64,000 nucleotides of DNA from JBECKS01 sp964557005. GTDB lineage: Bacteria; Pseudomonadota; Gammaproteobacteria; Pseudomonadales; JBECKS01. Positions 54,183 through 62,681 of the stretch are shown here, piece by piece. The stretch spans positions 1-64,000 of the forward strand of contig CAZKYI010000007.1 in assembly GCA_964557005.1 (NCBI GenBank), in the 5' to 3' direction. The translations under genes and the position numbers were made by a program. A model generated the notes under the pieces. That model was not told the origin of the DNA and ran no database searches. It saw nothing but the letters and a program-made list of their open reading frames with translations. How positions within the stretch are numbered: position 1 is the first letter of the stretch; every line of letters begins with the position of its first letter.

Positions 54183-56727
54183 CGTTTGTTCCCAAATCCA
54201 GATCTTCGATGCGCTCAACACCCACCAGTTCTTCACCTTCACCCACGCGAATCAAACGCACGCCTTGTGTATTGCGCCCTAACACCGATACCTCATCGAC
54301 ACGTGTTCTCACCAAAACACCTTTGTTGGTGATTAGCATGATTTCTTCGCCATCACTCACAGGAATGACTGAAACCATTGCGCCATTACGTTCACTGCAT
54401 TGCATTGCAATCACACCCTGACCACCACGCGCTTGCAAGGAATAATCATTCACCAAAGTACGTTTGCCATAACCATTACTTGATGCGGTTATCACCTGCC
54501 CTTCAGGGTCGGCCACAATCAGGGAAATCACCTTGTGCGCACCTTTCACTTTAATGCCGCGTACACCACGCGCCGTTCTGCCCATCGGGCGAACATCATC
54601 TTCGTTAAAACGTATGCCCTTGCCTTCGCTGGTGAACATCATAATTTCATTCTGTCCGCTGGTAATGGCCACACCAATCAATGTGTTATCGCCTTCCAGA
54701 TCAAGCGCACGCAAGCCACTCAGACGTGGGCGGGAAAACGCAGACAAATCGACTTTTTTCACCGTACCATTGCTGGTCGCCATAAAAATAAATCCTTCCT
54801 GCTCTTGTTCGCGCAAGGGCAAAATGGAAGTCACACGCTCGCCTTCATCAAAAGGCAGCAGATTCACCAAAGGCTTGCCGCGTGAATTGCGTCCACCCTG
54901 AGGAATCATAAAGGGGCGCAACCAATACACTTTACCCTTGTTGGTAAAACACATCACCGTGTCATGGGTGCTGACCACTAACAAATTGGTCACATAGTCT
55001 TCATCTTTCACCGAGGTTGCTGTTTTTCCTCGCCCACCACGACGTTGCGCCTGATAGGTATCCAGCGGTTGAATCTTGGCATAGCCCTCATGCGAAATGG
55101 TGAGCACCACATTCTCTTCGGTAATCAAATCCTCGTGTGTCAAATCGGTACGCGAAGCGTTGATTACAGTACGACGCGCATCACCATAGTTGGTTTTGAT
55201 TTCACGCAATTCTTCCTTAATGACATTCATCAACAACACAGGGTCAGCCAGAATCGCCAGCAACTTGCCAATGATTTCAAGCAGCTCCTCAAAATCTTTC
55301 AACAGCTTTTCCTGTTCAAGACCAGTCAAACGATGCAAACGCATATCGAGAATGGCCTGCGCCTGTTCAGGTGACATGTAGTACTTGCCATCACGCAAGC
55401 CAAACGCTTCATCCAGCCCTTCGGGGCGAGTCGCCTGTGCATCTCCCACTCGTTCAAGTAGCTGAGTCACCAAACCAGGAATCCAGGGTGTCGCAATCAG
55501 TTTTTCCTTGGCGATGGCCGAACTTTCGGAAGCTTTAATCAAGGCAATCACCGCATCGATATTGGCCAGCGCCACTGCCTGACCTTCGATGATATGGCAG
55601 CGCTCACGCGCCTTGCGCAATTCAAAAATGGTACGGCGAGTCACCACCACCCGACGATGATCAACAAAAGATTCGAGAATCTCTTTCAGATTAAAAATCT
55701 TGGGCTGGCCATCAATCAAGGCCACCATATTGATACCAAACACAGTTTCCATTTGCGTCTGGCTGTACAGGTTGTTAAGGATAACCTCACCCACCTCGCC
55801 TTTTTTCAATTCAATCACGACGCGCATACCATCTTTGTCAGACTCGTCACGCAGCTCGGAAATCCCTTCAATTTTCTTGTCTTTCACCAGCTCGGCGATT
55901 TTCTCAATCAAACGCGCCTTGTTTACCTGATAGGGAAGCTCATGAACGATGATGGTTTCACGGCCGGTTTTCTCGTTCACTTCCACATCGGCTTTGGCAC
56001 GCACATAAATCTTGCCGCGACCGGTGCGATACGCAGACACAATACCGGCACGGCCATTGATACTGGCAGCAGTCGGAAAGTCAGGCCCTTGAATGTGTTC
56101 CATCAACTCATCAATGCTGATGTCGGAGTTTTCAATCAAGGCCAGACAGGCATCAATCACTTCATTGAGGTTATGTGGCGGTATATTGGTGGCCATGCCA
56201 ACCGCAATCCCTGAAGAACCATTGACCAACAGATTAGGCACACGAGTAGGCAGCACCTCTGGAATAAACTCGGTGCCATCATAGTTTTCTACAAAATCGA
56301 CCGTTTCCTTATCGAGATCGGCCAATAATTCATGGGCAATTTTTGCCATGCGAATTTCGGTATAACGCATGGCCGCAGGAGAATCGCCATCAACCGAACC
56401 GAAGTTGCCTTGCCCATCGACCAGCATATAGCGCAGGGAAAAAGGCTGAGCCATGCGCACGATGGTGTCATACACCGCAGAATCCCCATGAGGGTGATAC
56501 TTACCAATCACATCGCCCACAATACGCGCTGATTTCTTGTAGGGCTTATTCCAATCGTTTCCCAGTTCCTCCATCGCAAACAGCACTCGACGATGAACAG
56601 GTTTCAAACCATCTCTCACATCTGGCAGCGCCCTGCCCACAATTACGCTCATGGCGTAATCGAGATAGGACTGCTTTAACTCATCTTCAATGTTTACGGG
56701 GGATATTTCTCTAGCCAGATCGGACAT
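54166..56727 (-). CDS. gyrA: DNA gyrase subunit A
   Basis: The 853-residue topoisomerase subunit cuts and rejoins DNA. The catalytic Tyr is at 122 (AAMRYTEIRM). In the quinolone region HPHGDSAVYD the sensitive-type Ser83 and Asp87 are both present. The C-terminal beta-pinwheel carries the GyrA box QRRGGRGK. Length is slightly below E. coli's 875, with a short acidic tail (DLGTNDDEQE). The ~175-base gap to the ABC-F gene holds its likely promoter. Confidence 0.98.
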   Translation of the reverse strand: MSDLAREISPVNIEDELKQSYLDYAMSVIVGRALPDVRDGLKPVHRRVLFAMEELGNDWNKPYKKSARIVGDVIGKYHPHGDSAVYDTIVRMAQPFSLRYMLVDGQGNFGSVDGDSPAAMRYTEIRMAKIAHELLADLDKETVDFVENYDGTEFIPEVLPTRVPNLLVNGSSGIAVGMATNIPPHNLNEVIDACLALIENSDISIDELMEHIQGPDFPTAASINGRAGIVSAYRTGRGKIYVRAKADVEVNEKTGRETIIVHELPYQVNKARLIEKIAELVKDKKIEGISELRDESDKDGMRVVIELKKGEVGEVILNNLYSQTQMETVFGINMVALIDGQPKIFNLKEILESFVDHRRVVVTRRTIFELRKARERCHIIEGQAVALANIDAVIALIKASESSAIAKEKLIATPWIPGLVTQLLERVGDAQATRPEGLDEAFGLRDGKYYMSPEQAQAILDMRLHRLTGLEQEKLLKDFEELLEIIGKLLAILADPVLLMNVIKEELREIKTNYGDARRTVINASRTDLTHEDLITEENVVLTISHEGYAKIQPLDTYQAQRRGGRGKTATSVKDEDYVTNLLVVSTHDTVMCFTNKGKVYWLRPFMIPQGGRNSRGKPLVNLLPFDEGERVTSILPLREQEQEGFIFMATSNGTVKKVDLSAFSRPRLSGLRALDLEGDNTLIGVAITSGQNEIMMFTSEGKGIRFNEDDVRPMGRTARGVRGIKVKGAHKVISLIVADPEGQVITASSNGYGKRTLVNDYSLQARGGQGVIAMQCSERNGAMVSVIPVSDGEEIMLITNKGVLVRTRVDEVSVLGRNTQGVRLIRVGEGEELVGVERIEDLDLGTNDDEQE

Positions 56728-56792
56728 GAATACGGGGCCTTAATACTTGCATCCAAGTATTTGATTCTTGTTGGTTTTTATGCGTGATACAA

Positions 56793-56825
56793 ATAAAAAA
56801 ACAGTCAGGAAATGACTGGTTTTTC
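56793..56825 (-). terminator. Rho-independent terminator of the ABC-F gene
   Basis: Stem CAGTCA (56802-56807) and TGACTG (56813-56818) with a 5-base loop is followed on the minus strand by seven T. It lies between the ABC-F stop (56903) and gyrA. The opposite side also has a T-run, so it may work both ways. Confidence 0.75.
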
Positions 56826-56902
56826 AAGGCGCAAATTCTACCACAATAGCGCTCTTTTCCCTAGCAGAATGCCTATCCAGGACGGCACACCCGAGCACTC
56901 CT

Positions 56903-58828
56903 TCAATCCGAGGCCTTGCTTAAAAATTCTATTTGATCACTCAGTACTAACCACCGCTCTTCGTTTCCTTCCAGCGCCCGATGAATTTCTTGCTGCCTGG
57001 CTAATGCCGTCTTTAGCTCGGCTTTCTGACTGTCTGTATACATCTCAGGATTGGCAAGCATGCCTTCAAGCGCTGCTTTTTCTTCACTCAGTTTTACAAT
57101 CAGTTTATCCAGCTTTTCGACTTCTTTTCTTAGCGGGCTCAATTTTGCCCGATTCTCTGCTGCAATCCGTTTCAATTCCTTTTTCTCACCAGCTCCAGGT
57201 CTGACATGGTCATTTTTTGCTGTATCAGGCAACTCTTCAATTTCTACATCAGGCTTATCGAGTGTTAACGAGTAGTTATCAATATCGCCCTCATAAACCG
57301 TGCAGCGACCTTGATGAACCAAATATAACTCATCTGTTGTGCAGCGAATCAAATGGCGGTCATGCGAAACCACAATCAAGGCACCATTAAATTTTTGCAA
57401 AGCCATGCTTAAAGCATGACGCATCTCCATATCCAAATGGTTGGTAGGCTCATCAAGAATTAAAATATTGGGTTTGGTCCAGCATATCAATGCAAGCGCC
57501 AAACGGGATTTTTCACCACCAGAAAAATGCGCAATATTTTCAAAAACACGATCGCCAATAAAACCAAAACTACCCAGAAAAGTTCGCGCTTTTTGCTCTG
57601 TAACATTTTCACCTAAAGACTTGGCCAAACGATTCACATGCACCAAAGGTGAGGTAGTTAAATCAAGTGCTTCCAACTGATGCTGGGAAAAATAGCCAAT
57701 GCGCGTTTTTTCGTTAACAAAGCGCTCCCCTTCCAGGAGCGTTAAATCACCCACCAAACTCTTTAACAAAGTTGATTTACCCGAACCATTTAAACCCAGA
57801 ATCCCCACACGTGACTCAGGTGTGAGTTCAATATTAACGTTCAAAATAATTTTTTGTTGACCATAACCCAAATCGGCCTGATCTAAACGCATCAGACAAT
57901 TGGGTAAACCTTCAGCATTAAAGAATTCAAAAGTGAAAAGGCTTTTGCTATGCGCAGGTAAAATGCGTTCCATACGCTCAAGTGCTTTCATTCTGCTTTG
58001 AGCCTGTTTAGCCTTGCTGGCTTTGGCCTTGAAGCGGCGTACAAAATCTTCCATGTGCGCAATTTGTTTTTGCTGCTTTTCAAACTGAGCTTGTTGCAAG
58101 ACTTGAGCATTGGCTTTCTCAACTTCATATTGAGAATAATTGCCTTTGTAAGAAGTGAGTTTTTGATTTTCTATTTCTACAATCTGCTGCACGCACTGAT
58201 CCAGAAATTCCCGATCATGCGAAACAATCACCAGTGTGCCTTGATAAGTTTTCAACCACTTTTCCAACCATAAAATAGAATCCAGGTCTAAATGGTTGGT
58301 AGGCTCGTCTAACAACAATAAATCCGAAGGACACATCAACGCCTTGGCCAGATTCAGGCGAATTCTCCAACCGCCCGAAAATGAACTCATCGCTTTACTC
58401 TGATCGGCCTGACTAAAACCCAGGCCTGAGAGCAAACTGGCAGCGTCACTGTTCACCACATAGCCATTAATCGATGCGTATTCATCATGTAGATGTGCCA
58501 AACGATTATGCTCATTGTTTTGCTCTGCTTGCTGGATTTTTTTCTCCAGCTCACGAAAAACAAAATGCCCATCGATGACGTAATCGAGCGCACTTCGCTC
58601 AGTGTCTGCAACTTCCTGTTCCAAATGAGACACCACCCAATCCCTGGGGATACGACAATAACCTGAATCTGCTAAAGCCGGATTTTTCAATAAACTAAAT
58701 AAGGTGGTTTTACCACTGCCATTCTCGCCAACCAAGCCTACTCGCCAACCTGCATGTACGCGCAGGTTAACTTCATTCAAAAGCACTTTATGGCCTTTTT
58801 GCAGGCTCAAGGATTCAAGCTCAATCAT
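56903..58828 (-). CDS. yheS: ABC-F family ATPase (YheS-like)
   Basis: The 641-residue soluble protein has two ABC domains: Walker A GENGSGKTTL and GLNGSGKSTL, signatures SSFSGGWRIRL and HFSGGEKSRLA, Walker B LLLLDEPTNHLD and ILILDEPTNHLD. A linker with FVRRFKAKASKAKQAQSR lies between them and a charged coiled coil at the C-terminus (about 540-641). ABC-F proteins act on the ribosome. The opening MIELESLSLQKGHKVLL fits YheS. Confidence 0.93.
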   Translation of the reverse strand: MIELESLSLQKGHKVLLNEVNLRVHAGWRVGLVGENGSGKTTLFSLLKNPALADSGYCRIPRDWVVSHLEQEVADTERSALDYVIDGHFVFRELEKKIQQAEQNNEHNRLAHLHDEYASINGYVVNSDAASLLSGLGFSQADQSKAMSSFSGGWRIRLNLAKALMCPSDLLLLDEPTNHLDLDSILWLEKWLKTYQGTLVIVSHDREFLDQCVQQIVEIENQKLTSYKGNYSQYEVEKANAQVLQQAQFEKQQKQIAHMEDFVRRFKAKASKAKQAQSRMKALERMERILPAHSKSLFTFEFFNAEGLPNCLMRLDQADLGYGQQKIILNVNIELTPESRVGILGLNGSGKSTLLKSLVGDLTLLEGERFVNEKTRIGYFSQHQLEALDLTTSPLVHVNRLAKSLGENVTEQKARTFLGSFGFIGDRVFENIAHFSGGEKSRLALALICWTKPNILILDEPTNHLDMEMRHALSMALQKFNGALIVVSHDRHLIRCTTDELYLVHQGRCTVYEGDIDNYSLTLDKPDVEIEELPDTAKNDHVRPGAGEKKELKRIAAENRAKLSPLRKEVEKLDKLIVKLSEEKAALEGMLANPEMYTDSQKAELKTALARQQEIHRALEGNEERWLVLSDQIEFLSKASD

Positions 58829-58898
58829 TCGCTACTACGGTAATTAAAGAAGAAAGGACAACGACTTCACTTGAAACTTGTTACATGGTATGCGTAAG

Positions 58899-58970
58899 AA
58901 CCAAGGTCAGAGTAACACTAACATTATTTATATTTAGAATTCTCATTTAAATTTTACTCTGACCCTGGTT
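58899..58970. repeat. 17-bp inverted repeat with GGTCAGAGTAA arms
   Basis: Arms 58899-58915 and 58954-58970 pair with one mismatch over a 38-base AT-rich loop. The right arm encodes the last residues (KNQGQSK) of the HAD gene 58947-59408. The GGTCAGAGT core recurs at ~62254-62264. It may be a mobile palindrome or a cassette-end structure. Confidence 0.55.
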
Positions 58971-59408
58971 TTTACTTGATGTGCGGTTGTACCACGCAAT
59001 TAGCTGTTCGCCTTCCCGCTCCGTGAAGCCCTTGCTGGAGTCCGTGAGCACCAAGTTTTGGCATGAATCTTCGAAGAAAATCGCAATGTCATCTAATGCG
59101 ACCCAATCACAATCAAGACCGACAAGGTTCTCGGTCGTAAGGTAGGACTGAATCTCTTTTTGCCTACCGCCGAGATCGTACCCACCATCTATTGACGGGG
59201 TGACGCCTGAGATTCTGTCCCGGAATGCGGGAGAAAAGTATTGCCGCAGCTCTTCAAGCGTATGGTCTTCTCGCCAAGTAGAGCTAACCACAATCTCTGC
59301 CTCCGGCATTGCTGAGAGATAGCTTTCAAACAAGGGCAGCTGAGAGAACAAAGCAACGCCATCAGGATGCAGTACGCCGTCGAAGTCAAGAAAGATGATT
59401 TTGCGCAT
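58947..59408 (-). CDS. HAD-like hydrolase domain protein, cassette-borne
   Basis: The 153-residue protein has the HAD motif I IIFLDFDGVLHPDG (nucleophile Asp), VVSSTWRED as motif II (Ser/Thr) and CDWVALDDIAIF as motif IV region. This fits the HAD_SAK_2-type family seen alone and in RNA-repair fusions. It resembles the neighbour at 59526-60038. ATG 59408 directly follows an attC-like site; no good ribosome site is seen. The C-terminal codons come from an inverted repeat, so the true end may be altered. Confidence 0.8.
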   Translation of the reverse strand: MRKIIFLDFDGVLHPDGVALFSQLPLFESYLSAMPEAEIVVSSTWREDHTLEELRQYFSPAFRDRISGVTPSIDGGYDLGGRQKEIQSYLTTENLVGLDCDWVALDDIAIFFEDSCQNLVLTDSSKGFTEREGEQLIAWYNRTSSKNQGQSKI

Positions 59409-59429
59409 GGGAATGGGCTGCCCTGCGCA

Positions 59430-59513
59430 GGCTAACGCCACCACCACGCGCAAACACAAGCGTAGCTTGTGCGAGTCCAGCCATAAGCGGCGGCGTGCGC
59501 GGCCTTGTTAGGC
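59430..59513 (-). repeat. attC-like integron recombination site 1
   Basis: Read on the minus strand, this 84-base segment starts GCCTAACAAGGC (R'' core RYYYAAC) and ends GGCGTTAGCC (R' core GTTRRRY). It contains the inner dyad CACAAG-CTACG-CTTGTG. It lies between two gene ends exactly where a cassette attC belongs. The match to the consensus is good at both ends. Confidence 0.75.
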
Positions 59514-59525
59514 GCTTTCCTTAAT

Positions 59526-60038
59526 TCACTCACGATATCCTCTTCGACTAATGTGTTCTAGTAGTGATCGTTGTGCAAATTTCATGCTTTTACCGATTAA
59601 GATGATATTGTCTGCATCTTCGTTAGTAATACCTATTTTTGCATCTGTGATATATGCGGGCGAGCTTAATGGGAAATGAGTTCGCTTGTCGTCAACTGCA
59701 ATCCATGGCACATTCAGGAATTCGCTACATTTGAGAAAATCCATTATTTCATGAAATCGGGGATTTTCTTTTTGGAGATTTAGCGTATGTACAGGGGTGC
59801 TATCGATGATTCTATTTTTAAACCAAGTGTTAAATTTTTCAATTCCAAAGTCCATTCTCCACGCTGTAGATAACACAACATTTGCCTCAAGCTCATCCAG
59901 TATGCGATTTACAGAACTTATAGCCTCTGGTTTAAATTTCTCGTGTTCACTTGCATGTAGAGGGTGCAACACGCCATCAAAATCAAGAAACACCAGAAAC
60001 TTTGGCGGATTTTCTTGGGGATTACTTGCTAGGCGCAT
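59526..60038 (-). CDS. HAD-like hydrolase domain protein, paralogue of 58947-59408
   Basis: The 170-residue protein has FLVFLDFDGVLHPLH, VVLSTAWRMDFG and PWIAVDDKRTHF, the same HAD_SAK_2-like plan as its neighbour but well diverged. It looks AT-rich. It starts 4 bases after the stop of the small gene upstream. The attC-like site follows its stop within 13 bases, so it is the last gene of its cassette. Confidence 0.8.
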   Translation of the reverse strand: MRLASNPQENPPKFLVFLDFDGVLHPLHASEHEKFKPEAISSVNRILDELEANVVLSTAWRMDFGIEKFNTWFKNRIIDSTPVHTLNLQKENPRFHEIMDFLKCSEFLNVPWIAVDDKRTHFPLSSPAYITDAKIGITNEDADNIILIGKSMKFAQRSLLEHISRRGYRE

Positions 60039-60042
60039 AGTT

Positions 60043-60381
60043 TTATTCAGCTTTGTAATTATCGAATCTTTTCTTCAAGGCTTCGTCAAAAACGCGTCTC
60101 GGTGCACCAACAGGCCCGCCAGAAAACTTCTCTCCACTATGTATCCGTAAGATAGTCTCCATCGCAATTTCTCTTCTAGAGGCTAGAATCTCCGACCGTA
60201 GTCTTGAACTAGAGACAATCTTGCTGTGAGTTGTTATATAGTCTCTTATGTCGGAACGCCAAGCAAGCTCGCCAATAAACCAAAACAATACATGTAATGT
60301 TTCTACATCAATATCCTTTGCCCACTGACAATACTTTCCTTGGAATAGTAAGCTTTGTGCTTCTTCTGTAAATGGATTCAT
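60043..60381 (-). CDS. Hypothetical protein in cassette region
   Basis: The 112-residue soluble protein is predicted helical (WAKDIDVETLHVLFWFIGEL, RSEILASRREIAMETI) with a short KFSGGPVGAPRRV segment. I do not recognise it. GGAG lies 8 bases upstream of ATG 60381. It ends 4 bases before the HAD gene, suggesting co-translation. Confidence 0.6.
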   Translation of the reverse strand: MNPFTEEAQSLLFQGKYCQWAKDIDVETLHVLFWFIGELAWRSDIRDYITTHSKIVSSSRLRSEILASRREIAMETILRIHSGEKFSGGPVGAPRRVFDEALKKRFDNYKAE

Positions 60382-60431
60382 TATTCAATCTCCTTTATTG
60401 GACGCTATTCTTCATACACCCTGGTTCTCCA

Positions 60432-61079
60432 TTACGAAAAATCATTTTCCATTGCCAACAACATTTTCTCAGTATCATCTAAATGTTGAGCGCCACTCTG
60501 AATCACGGAAATAGAGCTTTTATGGAATGGAATGTTTTTTTCTTTAATTCGTTTTATGACCTTAAGACCTTGACGAACATATTTTAAAGCATCTTCGTTT
60601 TTATTAAACATGCCTCGAAGCCCAGCCAATTGCACATATGAATTAATCTGATTTGGATCAACAATTACTGATGACTCAAGTAGATTCATTGCATTCTCAT
60701 AATTTTTTGATAATTTTCTTTTATTTATTTTACCGCTAAGAAACATATCACCTACTAACGCAGAAGACTGGGCTCCTCGCTTAAATAGAATGCCCGAAAT
60801 GAGTGAACATGCCACATTAGGGTCTATACTTTTTTGCCCTAGAGCCTCGTATTCTTTAACAAGGTTGTTTTCCATTGAGCTAATGACAAATACCTCAAAC
60901 ATAGGATCATTGCCGTATTTACCTATTAGGGCATCAATTATTCCCAAATTAACTTTATGCCATGGACGAGTTCGAGAAAACCAATCCTTTCTTTCAGAAT
61001 CGTTCGTATTCTGATGAAAAGGTTTTGATCTGTTTTCATTTTCAATCCTATCTTTGTTCAGAAAGCTAAATAACCCCAT
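60432..61079 (-). CDS. TPR-like hypothetical protein, cassette-borne
   Basis: The 215-residue protein has helical pairs that suggest tetratricopeptide repeats (VDPNQINSYVQLAGLRGMFN, EDALKYVRQGLKVIKRI). No signal or membrane segment is seen. GGAGGA precedes ATG 61079, which starts just 30 bases after an attC-like site. It is AT-rich compared with the housekeeping genes. Function unknown. Confidence 0.7.
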   Translation of the reverse strand: MGLFSFLNKDRIENENRSKPFHQNTNDSERKDWFSRTRPWHKVNLGIIDALIGKYGNDPMFEVFVISSMENNLVKEYEALGQKSIDPNVACSLISGILFKRGAQSSALVGDMFLSGKINKRKLSKNYENAMNLLESSVIVDPNQINSYVQLAGLRGMFNKNEDALKYVRQGLKVIKRIKEKNIPFHKSSISVIQSGAQHLDDTEKMLLAMENDFS

Positions 61080-61108
61080 GGTGTTCCTCCGAAATTTGAT
61101 GCATACAC

Positions 61109-61213
61109 ACCTAACGCCGCTATTCAGGGGCAGAGTTGCTGTGGCGCAGCTTTTGCACCTTTTGCAAAAGGTGTGACACGGCGACTTCGTCCCTTTGGAA
61201 CGCCTTGTTACGC
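61109..61213 (-). repeat. attC-like integron recombination site 2
   Basis: On the minus strand it starts GCGTAACAAGGCG and ends GCGGCGTTAGGT, 105 bases long, with the perfect inner palindrome CACCTTTTGCAAAAGGTG (61156-61173). The R' end fits GTTRRRY; the R'' end has one off-consensus base (G for Y). It separates the J-domain gene from the TPR-like gene. Confidence 0.75.
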
Positions 61214-61228
61214 GGCCGAACTATGTAG

Positions 61229-61960
61229 TCATACTTCGTTATATGGCGTTAGCTCATGCACCTTCCTTTTGCCAAAGAACTTGATCATGGAATAGATCTC
61301 CTCGATTGCCATCAGGAGAATAGCCGACGAAGAGCAAATAATGATGAACCAAAAGACGATGGAATTGTCCTCGCCAAAAACCACTGCAGAAACATACCCA
61401 AGAAAAAGATAGATAGGGATCAACGGCAATCCGGATGCCATCTCCCATAGTCGCTTTAGAAGCGCCTCGCCTTTGCTGCCCGTAACCCCTAATACTAAGG
61501 AAATTGGAACAAGCAATATTACCGCCCCCGCCATCATAAACATGAACCCACACAGCAGGGGGACTGCTAGTAGTCCCCCCAAAACAGGAATATCAAACAG
61601 GTGATCTGAGAATCTCTTCTCGCTCACCCAGGAAGGAGTTGCGGGCCTCCTGGCATCTTCAGTGTGGTTGTTGGGACCGCCAAACCTGCCAGCGGCGGAA
61701 ACTTTGAGTTCACTTGGCACAACTACTTTAGGTAGCCGGCCAGTGCGCAGCGCATCTTCAAGAATTTTCCTTGCTCGCCCTGTATGTACAAACCTGTCAT
61801 GCGCTAGGCTTTTTTCTTTGAAGTTATACTTTCTGTCGGGATGGTGCTCTAAGGCGAGCCGCTTGTAGGCCCGCTTAACTTTCTCAACATCTATTGAGCG
61901 AGAATCCAGCTCAAACCAATCAAGCGCGTCATCAATCGAGATGCTATCAGTTCCGCTCAT
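61229..61960 (-). CDS. J-domain membrane protein, cassette-borne
   Basis: The 243-residue protein has an N-terminal J domain (DDALDWFELDSRSIDVEKVK, then LALEHHPDRKYN with the HPD that stimulates Hsp70), a linker and about four membrane helices from residue ~130 on. A J domain on a membrane anchor could recruit DnaK. ATG 61960 is preferred; a GTG at 61981 is in frame. A GTTACGC word at 61996-62002 may be the left core of this cassette. Confidence 0.75.
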   Translation of the reverse strand: MSGTDSISIDDALDWFELDSRSIDVEKVKRAYKRLALEHHPDRKYNFKEKSLAHDRFVHTGRARKILEDALRTGRLPKVVVPSELKVSAAGRFGGPNNHTEDARRPATPSWVSEKRFSDHLFDIPVLGGLLAVPLLCGFMFMMAGAVILLVPISLVLGVTGSKGEALLKRLWEMASGLPLIPIYLFLGYVSAVVFGEDNSIVFWFIIICSSSAILLMAIEEIYSMIKFFGKRKVHELTPYNEV

Positions 61961-61995
61961 TTGACCCAGCCGCCCTCGCACAATCTTGAAAAGCC

Positions 61996-62002
61996 GCGTA
62001 AC
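61996..62002 (-). other. Possible cassette core site GTTACGC
   Basis: The 7-base word is the reverse complement of the GCGTAAC end of attC-like site 2. It lies before the first cassette gene, where an attI or attC junction is expected. No attI or integrase is visible beside it. Confidence 0.35.
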
Positions 62003-62195
62003 AGTTTCTTCTATTGCAACTGCAACATAACTTTTGTTTTTTTATTTTTGAACTCATACGTCAGCATGCTAGCAAAAAATCTATCAATAACAACTCGTTA
62101 CTGAACTTATCTCGAAGATTCAGAAATGCAATTCCTGTTTATGTTGCACTTGTTCGAATGTCCAGCTGCAACATATATCGGGGTGAATATATTCA

Positions 62196-62231
62196 GAGAT
62201 ATTTCGACTCACTGCGTTCGCTCAATATGAC
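62196..62231. repeat. Dispersed GTCATATTGAGCGAACGCAG-type element
   Basis: Read on the minus strand it is GTCATATTGAGCGAACGCAG followed by TGAGTCGAAATATC, a form of the same repeat family as 23960-23985. The ends (ATATT/AATAT) are complementary. Confidence 0.55.
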
Positions 62232-62246
62232 AACATCAAAACCGAA

Positions 62247-62267
62247 TTAATTTCACTCTGACCCCAA
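62247..62267. repeat. TTAATTTCACTCTGACCCC element
   Basis: The minus-strand GGGGTCAGAGTGAAATTAA repeats the core of the inverted repeat at 58899-58970. It abuts the pilZ stop codon. Such words recur at gene ends in many gammaproteobacteria (from memory). Confidence 0.5.
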
Positions 62268-62268
62268 T

Positions 62269-62616
62269 TCACATCGTATGCGTAACGCGCCCTGACTCCA
62301 CACTGCCCGCGAGATAGGTTTCAATTCGGGATTTGACATTGTTTTCACCGCCTTCCAACTGAATACCAATACCTGCCGCTCGGCTTCCTTGTGCACCTAT
62401 TGGGGTAATCCATACAACCTTGCCAGCAATAGGAATTTTCTCTGGCTCTTCCATCAGGCTCAGCAGGACGAAAACCTCATCACCCAATTTGTAATCCTTA
62501 TTGGTGGGAATAAACAAGCCGCCATTTTCAATAAAAGGCATGTAAGCAGAATACAACACTGCCTTGTCTTGAATACTGAGATTGAGAATCCCGCTACGTC
62601 CAGGCACTTTAACCAT
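62269..62616 (-). CDS. pilZ: PilZ domain protein (type IV pilus)
   Basis: The 115-residue protein matches PilZ of type IV pilus assembly: ILNLSIQDKAVLYSAYMPF, NGGLFIPTNKDYKLGDEVF, GKVVWITPIGAQGSRAAGIG. Like Pseudomonas PilZ it lacks the RxxxR c-di-GMP motif at its N-terminus, so it probably does not bind the nucleotide. GAGG lies upstream of ATG 62616. It follows holB, the conserved order. Confidence 0.93.
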   Translation of the reverse strand: MVKVPGRSGILNLSIQDKAVLYSAYMPFIENGGLFIPTNKDYKLGDEVFVLLSLMEEPEKIPIAGKVVWITPIGAQGSRAAGIGIQLEGGENNVKSRIETYLAGSVESGRVTHTM

Positions 62617-62681
62617 GATAAGCCTCGTTTTTTGTTCTTATTCGTCAATGCGCCCAAGCTTAGACATTCACCAAGACCGAT

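Larger units (their letters stand above)
62003..62268. other. Non-coding gap between cassette region and pilZ
   Basis: This AT-rich stretch has no credible gene. Its left half shows nothing recognisable. Its right half holds two dispersed elements, at 62196-62231 and 62247-62267. Confidence 0.5.

Noticed and set aside
58829..58946. Third attC site after the HAD gene 58947-59408
   Set aside because: CATGTAACAAG (near 58883) looks like a core on the minus strand, but no GTTRRRY partner lies at a proper distance. The inverted repeat there has a different sequence.
60382..60431. attC site between the TPR-like gene and the small unknown gene
   Set aside because: The 50-base gap has no RYYYAAC/GTTRRRY pair and is too short.
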